A stretch of 64,000 nucleotides of DNA from Limnohabitans sp. Rim8 (GCA_945897795.1 CAMDFT010000003.1:23578-87577), one strand, 5' to 3'; positions 15,305 to 24,613 are shown, counted from the stretch's first letter. Numbers and translations: made by a program. Notes: generated by a model not told the origin, from the letters alone.

Positions 15305-16234
15305 ATGACCGCGACTGAACCCCCATTGAAGCCCTTTTGGGGCAAAAGCAAGCACGTGGTGTTGATCACAGGTGCCGCCTCTGGCATCGGCGCGGCCACG
15401 GCCTTGGAGGTGATGGCACAGGGGGGTACCCCAGTTTTAGTGGATTGCGATGCAGAGCCCTTGGCTGACATGGCACTGCGCTGCGGCCCCAACACCTTGT
15501 ATTGCGTGGCCGATGTCACACAGCTTGAGGCCATGCAGGAGGTGGTGGCCCAAACACTGTCGGTGCATGGCCAGATCGATGTGGTCTTTGCCAACGCGGG
15601 GGTAGCCGCTTTTGGGCCCTTGGCCCATGTCGACCCGAGCGCTTGGCGTCGATGTGTTGAGGTGAATGTGTTTGGTGTTTTCAACACCGTACGAGCGGCC
15701 TTGCCGGCCCTGATGCAGCAGCAAGGCTATGTGTTGATCAATGCTTCCGTGTCTTCGTTTGCGCACCCACCGGTGATGTCGGCCTATGCGGCCAGCAAAT
15801 CGGCCGTAGAAGCCATGGGCAATTCATGGCGCATTGAGCTGGCAGCGCACCGCGTCGGTGTGGGCGTCTTGCACGCCGGGTGGGTGAGCACCCCCTTAGT
15901 CACTGAAGGGGCCTTACACCCTGGTTTTGTTCGCTTGCGCGCCACCATGCCGGGCCCGTTGAACGGCGAATCATCGGCACCCGATGCAGCGCGTGCCATT
16001 GTGCGAGGCATGGCCAAGCGCGAGCGAAGGGTGTGGTTGCCCGGGTGGATGCGCATTTTGTTTGCATTGCGGGCCCTTTTGCACATGCCTTTTGCAGAGC
16101 GCCAATTGCTGCGTGCAGCCCCTGAAATTGAGGCCCTTTATTTGGAGGGTTTGGCCGCTGAAGGGGCATTGGCCTCCAGCTTTGGCCCCCGAGAGCGCGA
16201 GCGCACTTTGCAGCGGGCCCGGCAAAAAAGCTGA
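15305..16234 (+). CDS. Short-chain dehydrogenase/reductase
   Basis: Rossmann VLITGAASGIGAATALEV, NAGVAAFG, YAASKSAVEAM. Confidence 0.88.
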   Translation: MTATEPPLKPFWGKSKHVVLITGAASGIGAATALEVMAQGGTPVLVDCDAEPLADMALRCGPNTLYCVADVTQLEAMQEVVAQTLSVHGQIDVVFANAGVAAFGPLAHVDPSAWRRCVEVNVFGVFNTVRAALPALMQQQGYVLINASVSSFAHPPVMSAYAASKSAVEAMGNSWRIELAAHRVGVGVLHAGWVSTPLVTEGALHPGFVRLRATMPGPLNGESSAPDAARAIVRGMAKRERRVWLPGWMRILFALRALLHMPFAERQLLRAAPEIEALYLEGLAAEGALASSFGPRERERTLQRARQKS

Positions 16235-16239
16235 TGCCT

Positions 16240-17154
16240 TCACGCCCGTCTGGGCATTCGCCAAGGCAACATGAATCGCACCGGCCATGAAACCAGCCGG
16301 GGAATGTCCAAAGACTCGTGCACTGCAGTCACTGGCTCAGAATGCCATTGGGTGCGCAGCAATGAACGCACATAAAAAGGCGTGTCTTCCAAGGTGCTGA
16401 TGATTTCTGGCGGAGGACCCGCCTCGCTGGACATGCTGCGGGCAATGCGCCACCCCGATGACGGTAAAGCATGCCGCGGCGGCGCGTCGAAGGCCACGTG
16501 GCTGCCATCCGGCGAAAATCGTTGCGCCACCACCCGCCCAGGCCCCGTCAAAGGCCTGACGTCGTAGACGACATTGGTGTCGCCGTTGGCCATCTCTGCA
16601 CGCGCCCAATCCCAGTCTTTGAAACCGTTTTCTACCGGCTCATCGCCTTCATTGGAGTCCATGTAGGCGTGACCTCGCCAACTCAGGCCCGGGCTGCTCA
16701 TGTCCACCTCGATGCGCGAACAGGGGGCAATCGGACCCCAACGGTGACGCCCTGCGTTGTCCAAAGGCGTGACAAAACGGCATAGCCCCTCAGGGCGAAC
16801 CGTCACCCGACCGCGCACACGCATGGGCCATGGGACATTGATTTCATCAATGTCTATCGTCAGGGCTTGGCCATCCCAATGCAAGCTGCTGGGCCCAATG
16901 TTGAATTGCTGCGCACTGCGCGATGCGTGTTGACGCCCCCGCTCGGTCATGGTCCAGCGCTTGCCACCTTTGCCGTACAGCGCAACGTTCAAGGCGCAGA
17001 AATTTTCGGGATCGGCCACACCTCCGCCTTGGCGGCGCGCCCAGGCGTAGTAAGGCGAAAACACACTGCCCACAAAAGCGATGATGGTCAGGCCGTGTTG
17101 GCCATCATCACTCAACGCATCGACGTACCACCAGAGATAACCACCCGGCGCGAC
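16240..17154 (-). CDS. crtC: Acyclic carotenoid 1,2-hydratase (hydroxyneurosporene synthase); start codon unresolved
   Basis: VAPGGYLWWYVDALSDDGQHGLTIIAFVGSVFSPYYAWARR...CALNVALYGKGGKRWTMTER; the CrtC-like reading starts inside the crtD 3' end, and the nearest in-frame ATG/GTG/TTG choices are 17115, 17313 and 17460. Confidence 0.88.
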   Translation of the reverse strand, partial: VAPGGYLWWYVDALSDDGQHGLTIIAFVGSVFSPYYAWARRQGGGVADPENFCALNVALYGKGGKRWTMTERGRQHASRSAQQFNIGPSSLHWDGQALTIDIDEINVPWPMRVRGRVTVRPEGLCRFVTPLDNAGRHRWGPIAPCSRIEVDMSSPGLSWRGHAYMDSNEGDEPVENGFKDWDWARAEMANGDTNVVYDVRPLTGPGRVVAQRFSPDGSHVAFDAPPRHALPSSGWRIARSMSSEAGPPPEIISTLEDTPFYVRSLLRTQWHSEPVTAVHESLDIPRLVSWPVRFMLPWRMPRRA

Positions 17155-18665
17155 GGTTTGGTCAAACCGAGGTCCGCCATCAGCGTCGCGGCCGCCAGAC
17201 GCCCCGACATGGCTGCCATGGGCACGCCCGGCCCCGGGTGCACGCTGCCCCCCGCTGTATACAAGCCCGGTATTTTGCTGCGCGCACTGGGGCGCGAGAA
17301 GGCCGACATCCAACCGTGTGTCGCTTGGCCATAAAGTGCGCCCCCACTGCCTGGGAACAGGTGGGCAAAGTCCTGTGGCAAGGTGCGCACCACCTGCTGG
17401 GGCGAGGCTGTTATCTCCAAGCCACAGCGGCGCATCAGCGCCAAACTGTTCGATTCGCATGCTTGAACCTCCGAAGAATTGAATGTGCGCGCATCACCAT
17501 CCGCAGGCGCGTTGACCAAGCACAACAGCCTTTCCAAGCCTGGTTGGGCCAGACCGTGGTCGCTGCGGTCTTGTGCACAGACATAGACTGTTCCCTGTGT
17601 GGGTAAATTGCGTTTGTTGAAAATATCATCGAATTCGCGGCGGTAGTCTTGGTTGAAAAATACGTTGTGGCGCACCAAGTCGAAACCTTGGGTCTGCGCA
17701 TGCATGGACAAGGTGAAAGCCGACAAAGAACGCTGCGCTGGCGGCACAGGCGCAAAGCGGCCACTCAAGTCTTGACCCAAGAGACCTTGGGCCAGCGCCG
17801 CGACATCGCCATTGAAAACCACATGCTCGGCGGGTACCCGCTCACCCGATGCCAACTGCACGCCACTGACTCGGCCGCCGTCCGTCTCAATGCGCTCGCA
17901 GCGGCTGTTGTAGCGCAGCTTGACACCCCGGTTTTCAGCCAACTGAGCCAGCGCCTGCGCCACCCGGTGCATGCCGCCTGCGACCGACCAAACGCCGTCA
18001 AGCTCCACTTGCGCCACCAGCATCAAAGTGGCAGGGGCAGACCAGGGTGAAGAACCGCAATAAGTGGCGTAACGGCCAAACAGCTGCTGCAAACGCGGGT
18101 CGTGAAAGTGCCGCCCCAGGCTGCGCCACAAACTGGCAAATGGGCCCAAGCCCGTCAGTGTGGCCATGCCCTTCAAACCCAAATCACCCACCATGCTGAG
18201 CAGGTCGGGGCGTTCACTGCGGATGTAGGGTTTTTCCAGGGCGTTGTACAAATTTCGAGCTTGTTTGCAAAAGCCCAAAAAGCGCCTCGCCTCTTGGGGG
18301 CTGCTGAATTGGGCGATGGCATCGGCGGTGCGGGACGTGTCGGCATACAGATCGAGTGTGGGCGAACTGCCATCCCAAGCATGGCGCGCCAAAACCCCAA
18401 TGGGCTCGAGTTGCAAAATATCTTCCAGTGAAGTGCCTAACTCTTGCAGCATTTGGTCTAAGACCCAACGCATGGTGAACACCGTGGGGCCGGAATCAAC
18501 GCCGACACCGTCAACCTGTACTTGCCGAATTTTGCCGCCAGGGGTGCTGGCACTTTCAAGCAAAGTGACATCCAGCCCTCGGTGAGCCAAAACCAGCGCA
18601 CTCACCAGCCCCCCAATGCCGGCGCCCACCACCACCACACGCGGGGTTTGTACGGTCTTAAGCAT
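17112..18665 (-). CDS. crtD: Methoxyneurosporene (hydroxyneurosporene) dehydrogenase
   Basis: CrtI-family FAD motif VVVGAGIGGLVSALVLAHRGLDVTLLES; C-terminal GSVHPGPGVPMAAMSGRLAA; adjacent to crtC and crtA. Confidence 0.92.
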   Translation of the reverse strand: MLKTVQTPRVVVVGAGIGGLVSALVLAHRGLDVTLLESASTPGGKIRQVQVDGVGVDSGPTVFTMRWVLDQMLQELGTSLEDILQLEPIGVLARHAWDGSSPTLDLYADTSRTADAIAQFSSPQEARRFLGFCKQARNLYNALEKPYIRSERPDLLSMVGDLGLKGMATLTGLGPFASLWRSLGRHFHDPRLQQLFGRYATYCGSSPWSAPATLMLVAQVELDGVWSVAGGMHRVAQALAQLAENRGVKLRYNSRCERIETDGGRVSGVQLASGERVPAEHVVFNGDVAALAQGLLGQDLSGRFAPVPPAQRSLSAFTLSMHAQTQGFDLVRHNVFFNQDYRREFDDIFNKRNLPTQGTVYVCAQDRSDHGLAQPGLERLLCLVNAPADGDARTFNSSEVQACESNSLALMRRCGLEITASPQQVVRTLPQDFAHLFPGSGGALYGQATHGWMSAFSRPSARSKIPGLYTAGGSVHPGPGVPMAAMSGRLAAATLMADLGLTKPSRRVVISGGTSMR

Positions 18666-19368
18666 AGGATTTGCCTTGCCACTGGCCCTTTACCTGCAAA
18701 GGCACAAACCGGGCGAACATGGACTCGGCAAAATAGCCATGCTGTGCAGCCGCCTGAATGGCTTGCAAATGGGCGCCTGAGCGTGCGTAGGCGTTCATGT
18801 CGGCCACGCTGTCCCAAATGGTGAAGGTCGCTTGCCGGAGCAAAGGCGCCTCGCCAAGGCCTACGGCCAATTGACAGCCTTGGACCCCCTCCAAGGCACG
18901 CTCAGAAGGGGGCGCATGTCGCCAAAAAGCTGAGGCTTTGCCAAGCTTGATCGAAGCCCTTGTGAGGGCCGCTACCGGTCCATGGGTCGGTTCATTTGCG
19001 GGGGCACTCAGCGAAAAACCATCCCAAGTGCCACGACACGACCATGTTTGAAGTTTGACGCAGCAAAACTCGGCAGATCTTTGCTGGTATTTTTGCACCC
19101 ATTGGGCATGCGCCACGAAATCATCGGCTGTTTGTGCTGATTCAAACAAGGCAAACAAACCTTGTCGCGAGGCACTGGGCTTCAAGCCAAAGCCGCCTTC
19201 GTGGCCACTGCCCAGTAATTTGGCAAACAGCAAGCCTGGGACGTTGCGCAAAGCGGCGGAGCCCTGGACTATGCGCAACCAACCCCACCACCTTGAAGAC
19301 TGAACGATGTCAGCCAGCAATACAACGACCACTTGGCCTTTGACAAATTCTGATTGCCCCAGATGCAT
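18658..19368 (-). CDS. crtA: Spheroidene monooxygenase
   Basis: CrtA-like (FWRHAPPSERALEGVQGCQLAVGLGEAPLLRQATFTIWDSVADMNAYA); ATG 19368 lies downstream of the puf terminator (alternative 19383). Confidence 0.9.
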   Translation of the reverse strand: MHLGQSEFVKGQVVVVLLADIVQSSRWWGWLRIVQGSAALRNVPGLLFAKLLGSGHEGGFGLKPSASRQGLFALFESAQTADDFVAHAQWVQKYQQRSAEFCCVKLQTWSCRGTWDGFSLSAPANEPTHGPVAALTRASIKLGKASAFWRHAPPSERALEGVQGCQLAVGLGEAPLLRQATFTIWDSVADMNAYARSGAHLQAIQAAAQHGYFAESMFARFVPLQVKGQWQGKSYA

Positions 19369-19384
19369 GAGCCCTGTTTCCATG

Positions 19385-19416
19385 AAAAAAGGCCTGCACC
19401 GCAACGGGTGCAGGCC
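19385..19416 (-). terminator. Rho-independent terminator after pufC
   Basis: Minus-strand GGCCTGCACC-CGTTGC-GGTGCAGGCC followed by TTTTTT. Confidence 0.9.
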
Positions 19417-19432
19417 TGATGAGTTTCAGAGT

Positions 19433-20452
19433 TTAAGGCTTTGCCAAAACTTGGAGCTCAGGGTAGTCTTTGGCCATCTGCGCACCATAAAGTGGCTTGA
19501 AAGCACCCTGATGGCAGGTTGAGCAATTGACTTTGGCCACATCCCCTTTGGCACCTAAACGATGCGCTGGGAAGGTATCGGTCAGGGGTGTCATGAACTC
19601 ATTGTTCAATTCACGCGCCATCCGAATGCCATACCAAGAGGTTACCCGTTGCGGCCGGGACTCCTCCCAGGATTGGAAGTTGCGTGTGTTGTGGCAGTAA
19701 GTACAGTTCACACCCAAGGACTCGGACATGTGCACCATCAAGGAGTAGGTGTACTCAGCTTGCTTGGTCGATGCACGGTTGGCGTTGGAGCCCACACCTG
19801 CCATGGCTTCATTGCCGTTGACCCGGATGGGCGCAGCGTCTTTGAGGTAAGGCGTGAAAGGATCAAACGGCAGCGATGACAGTCCAGCCGCTTTGGTGGC
19901 AATGTTTTGCCCGGCCAAATCGCCCAACAAGCTGTTCGCATACTTGCGGTCTTTGGGCGCATTCCAAACTTGGGTGGGCACGTTGTTGCCACGGTGGCAG
20001 GTGTAACACGTCACACCCGTATCCGCCACGTGGGTTTTCCAGTCTTGATTGACTTTTTGGGTCATTTCAATCATTCGCCTGGCCACCACCTTGGTGTACA
20101 TGCTGTCATCTGCAAAGTTTTGAACGTTGTGGCAGTAAGCGCAGCCCTGATCGGGTGCGACCCATTGCGTGATGGCCGCCATTTGACGGTTGAATTGGCC
20201 CACACTCAAATCTCCCAGAACCTTCACGTTCTGATAAACCTCACTGGCTTTGGGACCCTCCGCCGAAGCGGCTTCTGCCGCGACAGGCGCTTGGTTCAAA
20301 GCGGCTTCCTTGGCCAAGGTTCTGGGGTTGTAGATTTGCTCCATGCCCGTTCCACGGTAACCTGTTTGGACCGTTTCAATCGGCGGCCGCTCACAGCCCG
20401 ACAGCAGCACGGCGGCACCTAGGCAAAGCGCTAATTTAGACAAAAATTTCAT
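19433..20452 (-). CDS. pufC: Photosynthetic reaction centre tetraheme cytochrome c subunit
   Basis: Four CxxCH motifs (CAYCH, CYTCH, CTYCH, CSTCH); lipobox LLSGC; ATGA overlap with pufM. Confidence 0.97.
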   Translation of the reverse strand: MKFLSKLALCLGAAVLLSGCERPPIETVQTGYRGTGMEQIYNPRTLAKEAALNQAPVAAEAASAEGPKASEVYQNVKVLGDLSVGQFNRQMAAITQWVAPDQGCAYCHNVQNFADDSMYTKVVARRMIEMTQKVNQDWKTHVADTGVTCYTCHRGNNVPTQVWNAPKDRKYANSLLGDLAGQNIATKAAGLSSLPFDPFTPYLKDAAPIRVNGNEAMAGVGSNANRASTKQAEYTYSLMVHMSESLGVNCTYCHNTRNFQSWEESRPQRVTSWYGIRMARELNNEFMTPLTDTFPAHRLGAKGDVAKVNCSTCHQGAFKPLYGAQMAKDYPELQVLAKP

Positions 20453-21423
20453 GGCTTCACTCCCATCAATGCAGGATCAAGGACGACTGGGCTGACCAAG
20501 GGATAGGCAGGGACCACATGGTGTTTGACCGACCACAGGTACCAGTTGTCCACCACGGGGCCAGTCAACAAGATACCTACGCCGCCGACCAAAGGACACA
20601 GCACGGCAAACCACCAGGCCCAACGGTGGATGGACTCCATCGTGGCGTTGAAGCCCATGGTCCAGCGCCAGAACAAGCCGGCACGCTCAGAGGCGGTCCC
20701 GCGGTCCACAATTTGCTCGATCTCGCGTTCTCCGCCATACCGCGTCACCGCCAAAATGGTGGCGCCGTGCATGGCAAACAGCAGAACCGAGCCGTACAAG
20801 AAGACGATCGACAGCGCATGGAATGGGTTGTAAAACAAATTGCCATGACGCAGCGACAAGGCAGACACCCAGTCCAGGTGAGGGAAGATGCCAAAGGGCA
20901 CCGCCTCGGACCAACTGCCCATCATGATCGGACGGAAAAAACCGCACACCAGATACAACCAAATGGCTGCCGCATAAGCCCACGCCACATGCGTTCCCAG
21001 GCCCAATTGACGAGCGCGTCGGTAGGTTCTCGCCCACCACAGCATGATGGACATGGTGAGCATGAAGCCAACAATGAGCCACCATCCACCCTGCTCAAGG
21101 GGCGGAATACCTAAACCATAAGCAGGAGGCGGTGGCTCCAGCGCAAGCCAAAACAACTGACGCACCAACTGAATGGGGTTCCAGTCAACGGACGCCAACA
21201 TATTGAAACCAATGATGTTGAAAGCGGCGATGCCGAAAATCAAGGAAGCAATACCCAGCGTTCCTAAATAAACAGGACCGATTTGGGCATTCCCGATGCG
21301 CCCCAAGAGGTGCACCAAAAATGGTTTACCCGTTCGCTTGTCGTCCCCGCGGGGCAATTCAACGCCGTCGTGCAAGGGCCCTACAGGCTGCACAGAGGTG
21401 AAAAGATTTTGATATTGAGACAT
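20449..21423 (-). CDS. pufM: Photosynthetic reaction centre M subunit
   Basis: 324 aa; [52 protein letters not shown]. Confidence 0.98.
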   Translation of the reverse strand: MSQYQNLFTSVQPVGPLHDGVELPRGDDKRTGKPFLVHLLGRIGNAQIGPVYLGTLGIASLIFGIAAFNIIGFNMLASVDWNPIQLVRQLFWLALEPPPPAYGLGIPPLEQGGWWLIVGFMLTMSIMLWWARTYRRARQLGLGTHVAWAYAAAIWLYLVCGFFRPIMMGSWSEAVPFGIFPHLDWVSALSLRHGNLFYNPFHALSIVFLYGSVLLFAMHGATILAVTRYGGEREIEQIVDRGTASERAGLFWRWTMGFNATMESIHRWAWWFAVLCPLVGGVGILLTGPVVDNWYLWSVKHHVVPAYPLVSPVVLDPALMGVKP

Positions 21424-21444
21424 TTCAATTTCCTCTCTTTTTAA

Positions 21445-22272
21445 TTAAGTGCGCCAGATGGGCATGTTCAACCACCAGCCCCACCACTCGGGCCAAGCTC
21501 CGGTCCAAAATGGGCCGCTGACCACAATGCAGACAATGCCGAACCAAACACCTGCGAGCGCCAAAAACAAGCCCAACCGGTGAATGCCCAAGGTGCCCAC
21601 CGAGTACCCGATCAGGTCACGAAAGAACGTGTCTTCATGTTCCGGCGACTTCACGGTCTGGCCTTTTCCAGGGTTGGTGGCTGACAGCACCAAGCCACCG
21701 TGCATGGACAGCGCCAGCACCGTTGCAAAGAAAAAAGTCACAGCAATCATGTGCCATGGGTTGTAGTGAAAATGCAGGTACTGGTAAGCGGTGTTGCTCA
21801 CCCAATCCAAGTGGCTGTAGATACCGTAGGGGAAAGCATGTCCCCAAGCCCCCATGAGCACGGGACGCACCACTTGCAAGCTGAAATAGGCCAAGATGGC
21901 CATGGAAAAGGCCACAGGCACATGCAAGCCCATGCCCAATTTGCGGCAAATCTCAACTTCTCGAAGTGCCCACGAGACAAATGCGCCCAAGGCACACACC
22001 GTGATGATTTGCCATAAGCCGCCTTCCATCATGGGGGCAAAACGCAGCCCATAGGAGAGGTCTGGCGGTGCGATGTTGATTTGCCAGATATTCCAGGTCG
22101 GCCCCATGGCCGCGCCCCACAAAATCAACAGGGTGCCCGAAAGGGCAAAAAACAAGGTTGTGATTCCGAAAAATCCAACGTAAAAAGGACCGACCCAGAA
22201 ATCAAACAGGTCGCCCCCAAAAAGGGTACCGCCGCGCACACGGTATTTGCGTTCAAAACTTAACATGGACAT
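21445..22272 (-). CDS. pufL: Photosynthetic reaction centre L subunit
   Basis: [60 protein letters not shown]. Confidence 0.98.
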   Translation of the reverse strand: MSMLSFERKYRVRGGTLFGGDLFDFWVGPFYVGFFGITTLFFALSGTLLILWGAAMGPTWNIWQINIAPPDLSYGLRFAPMMEGGLWQIITVCALGAFVSWALREVEICRKLGMGLHVPVAFSMAILAYFSLQVVRPVLMGAWGHAFPYGIYSHLDWVSNTAYQYLHFHYNPWHMIAVTFFFATVLALSMHGGLVLSATNPGKGQTVKSPEHEDTFFRDLIGYSVGTLGIHRLGLFLALAGVWFGIVCIVVSGPFWTGAWPEWWGWWLNMPIWRT

Positions 22273-22328
22273 GGTTGCATCCTCCGACCGGGTGACTGTT
22301 TGTGAGGTCTTGTAGGCTTCAATTTTTT

Positions 22329-22375
22329 AAAAAAAGGACAGACGTACCGTTCAATGCGAGCGATGTACGTCTGTC
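22329..22375 (-). promoter_or_regulatory. pufA-pufL intercistronic hairpin with T-tract (partial terminator / mRNA stabiliser)
   Basis: 11-bp perfect stem GACAGACGTAC/GTACGTCTGTC at 22337-22347 and 22365-22375, followed in the minus direction by CTTTTTTT. Confidence 0.8.
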
Positions 22376-22395
22376 TGAATAAAGACCAAGGGTCC

Positions 22396-22593
22396 TTACT
22401 TTTGCGGCAAAGCCGCGTTCTGTGGCTGGACTCTCGCCGCTGCGGACTTGGCCGTATCGGGATGCCAGCTGTTGATGTTGTACCGATCGCCACTGATTTG
22501 AATCAGGTGAATCGATGTTGAAACAAAGGCAATCAACAGTCCAACTAGAACAATTGCCTTGCGGGGGTCTATAACACGCCACATGCGCCACAT
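22396..22593 (-). CDS. pufA: Light-harvesting 1 alpha polypeptide
   Basis: MWRMWRVIDPRKAIVLVGLL...SIHLIQISGDRYN, canonical LH1-alpha. Confidence 0.95.
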   Translation of the reverse strand: MWRMWRVIDPRKAIVLVGLLIAFVSTSIHLIQISGDRYNINSWHPDTAKSAAARVQPQNAALPQK

Positions 22594-22607
22594 AGTAATT
22601 TCCTTTC

Positions 22608-22832
22608 TTAACTCAATTGAGAAATAACGGTATAGACAGAAGACTTCACGCCGTCCAAAGTGCTCGTAGAACCTTCTGCGCCAGGAAGCCAGTTACGCCA
22701 GTCAAGGACCAGCAACTGCCCCGCCACAGCGAGCGCCATAAACACTAAAAACAACAAAACAAAAGTTATCCCATAACCATCAAAATGGTCATGAGCTTGA
22801 ACCGTTGTCATGCGATTGTTCGGGTGGGTCAT
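22608..22832 (-). CDS. Unassigned 74-aa single-TM protein encoded between pufB and pufA
   Basis: ATG 22832 preceded by GGAGATAAGC RBS; MTHPNNRMTTVQAHDHFDGYGITFVLLFLVFMALAVAGQLLVLDWRNWLPGAEGSTSTLDGVKSSVYTVISQLS; in-line with the operon, tight spacing on both sides. Confidence 0.85.
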   Translation of the reverse strand: MTHPNNRMTTVQAHDHFDGYGITFVLLFLVFMALAVAGQLLVLDWRNWLPGAEGSTSTLDGVKSSVYTVISQLS

Positions 22833-22855
22833 GCTTATCTCCGTTGAATGGTTTT

Positions 22856-22999
22856 TTAGAACCAGGGACGCCAGATCCACACCAAGCTGTGGGCGAAAAA
22901 AGCCCCGACAGCCCACAACAGGTAACCCTGTATGAAGTACTGGTGGAACTCTTGGGCCTCTTGGTCTGTCAGCCCTGACGGGTTAGCTGCATCAGTCAT
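22856..22999 (-). CDS. pufB: Light-harvesting 1 beta polypeptide
   Basis: MTDAANPSGLTDQEAQEFHQYFIQGYLLWAVGAFFAHSLVWIWRPWF, canonical LH1-beta with the ligand His and terminal WRPW. Confidence 0.95.
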   Translation of the reverse strand: MTDAANPSGLTDQEAQEFHQYFIQGYLLWAVGAFFAHSLVWIWRPWF

Positions 23000-23062
23000 A
23001 GTTTGTGCCTCTTTCAATATGCCTTTCGGCAATTCCCTGAACCCTTGCGAGCTCAGGACGGA

Positions 23063-23088
23063 CTGTTGCGGCTTTGACACCGCAACAG
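23063..23088 (-). promoter_or_regulatory. bchZ-pufB intercistronic hairpin
   Basis: 9-bp perfect stem CTGTTGCGG/CCGCAACAG with 8-nt loop, no T-tract. Confidence 0.65.
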
Positions 23089-23146
23089 GTGGACCCCCGG
23101 CCAGGCCGAAGGATTGAACGGGCCACCGAATTCATGCGCACATCTT

Positions 23147-24613
23147 TCATGCATGTGCTCCTTCATTCGCTTTTCCGAACAATTCTGTGAATCTTTCTGC
23201 TTCGACATGAGAGCGGCCGGTTTCCCGTGCATCTCGCTCCGCTTGATCGCGCATGCGTTTGGCTGCTGAAATTCGCACCAATACAGGTTGCTGTTCCAAC
23301 AAAGCATCTAACCTGTCTTGCGCCTCTGGCTCCCACGGCACGGTGGTGTTGGGCGCAGACCGGCCCAGGGTGCCTTCGATCTTGTCCATCTCTGTGCCCA
23401 AGGGCAAGATATGGAAAAGTGCATCGAAGAGACCGTTGCAAAACTCTTGGATGATGTAAGTCGCGCCTGCATAGCCCATGAACGGCGTGCCAGTGTGACG
23501 ACGAATGATTGGCAAGGGAAAACTGGCTGGGATGAAGCTGGTTTTCATCATCCCGCCACCGCCGCACTCGGCCAAATAGATACGCTCGTTGTAGCTGCCG
23601 TACAAAATGAGCGGCGTTTTTTCGGTGACCAGTTTGCGAACTTCTGCGTTGTCTGTTTTGGCACCCGCTATGCGCGCGATGGCAAAGTTGCAAGGCAGGC
23701 CCATCTCGTCTTCCAAGAAATGACGAATGCCGCGCGTGTAGGTTTCGTTGGCCACCACACCAAAGTTGGCGGTGCCAAAAAAGTCTTGCGTCACAGACCG
23801 CCACAAATCCCAAATGGGTTTGATGGTGCTGTGCTTTTCTCTTTCGATGAAAGGCTCTGGATCGAGGCCAAGCAACTCACCCAAAGAGCGCAGGAATTTG
23901 GTGGTACTGTGCAAACCGATGGGCGCTTGCAAATAAGGACGCTCTAAGGCTTCGCACAACATGCGGCCGAATTCGCGGTACATGCAAATGTTCACATCGG
24001 CCTCGACCAAACGCGACACGTCGGCAAGGTGTGAACCCAGCGGAAAGACCATGTTGACGTCTGCACCAATGCCTTGCACCAATCGGCGAATTTCAGCCAA
24101 ATCGCTGGGGCAGTTGAAGGTGCCGTAACTGGGCCCAATGATGTTGACGCGAGGACGCTCGCCCTCTTTGCGCTCACGCTTGGGCACATGCTTGATGCCG
24201 TACTGCTGCCAGAGCCAATACATGGCTCGGTTGGCGCATTGCCATTGGTCTTCGTCGATGGTGCGCGGCAAGAATCGTTGCAGGTTGGTGCCCTCGGGCG
24301 TGACGCCACCGCCAATCATTTCTGCAATCGAGCCCGTGACCACCACGGAGGGCAGATCGGGATTCAGTGTGGCGTGCGCACGGCGCATGGCGCCTTCGGT
24401 GCCTTCACGACCCAATTGTTCTTCTGCCAAACCCGTCACCACAATCGGCAGCTCATGGGGTGGCAGGGCATCGGTGTAATGCAGCACCGATGTGACAGGC
24501 AAGTTCTCGCAGCCCACGGGGCCGTCAATGACAACTTGCAAGCCTTTGATGGCGGTGAACACATACACCGCACCCCAATAGCCGCCTGCGCGATCGTGGT
24601 CAAGAACTAGCAT
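23147..24613 (-). CDS. bchZ: Chlorophyllide a reductase subunit Z
   Basis: [62 protein letters not shown]; overlaps bchY stop. Confidence 0.96.
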   Translation of the reverse strand: MLVLDHDRAGGYWGAVYVFTAIKGLQVVIDGPVGCENLPVTSVLHYTDALPPHELPIVVTGLAEEQLGREGTEGAMRRAHATLNPDLPSVVVTGSIAEMIGGGVTPEGTNLQRFLPRTIDEDQWQCANRAMYWLWQQYGIKHVPKRERKEGERPRVNIIGPSYGTFNCPSDLAEIRRLVQGIGADVNMVFPLGSHLADVSRLVEADVNICMYREFGRMLCEALERPYLQAPIGLHSTTKFLRSLGELLGLDPEPFIEREKHSTIKPIWDLWRSVTQDFFGTANFGVVANETYTRGIRHFLEDEMGLPCNFAIARIAGAKTDNAEVRKLVTEKTPLILYGSYNERIYLAECGGGGMMKTSFIPASFPLPIIRRHTGTPFMGYAGATYIIQEFCNGLFDALFHILPLGTEMDKIEGTLGRSAPNTTVPWEPEAQDRLDALLEQQPVLVRISAAKRMRDQAERDARETGRSHVEAERFTELFGKANEGAHA

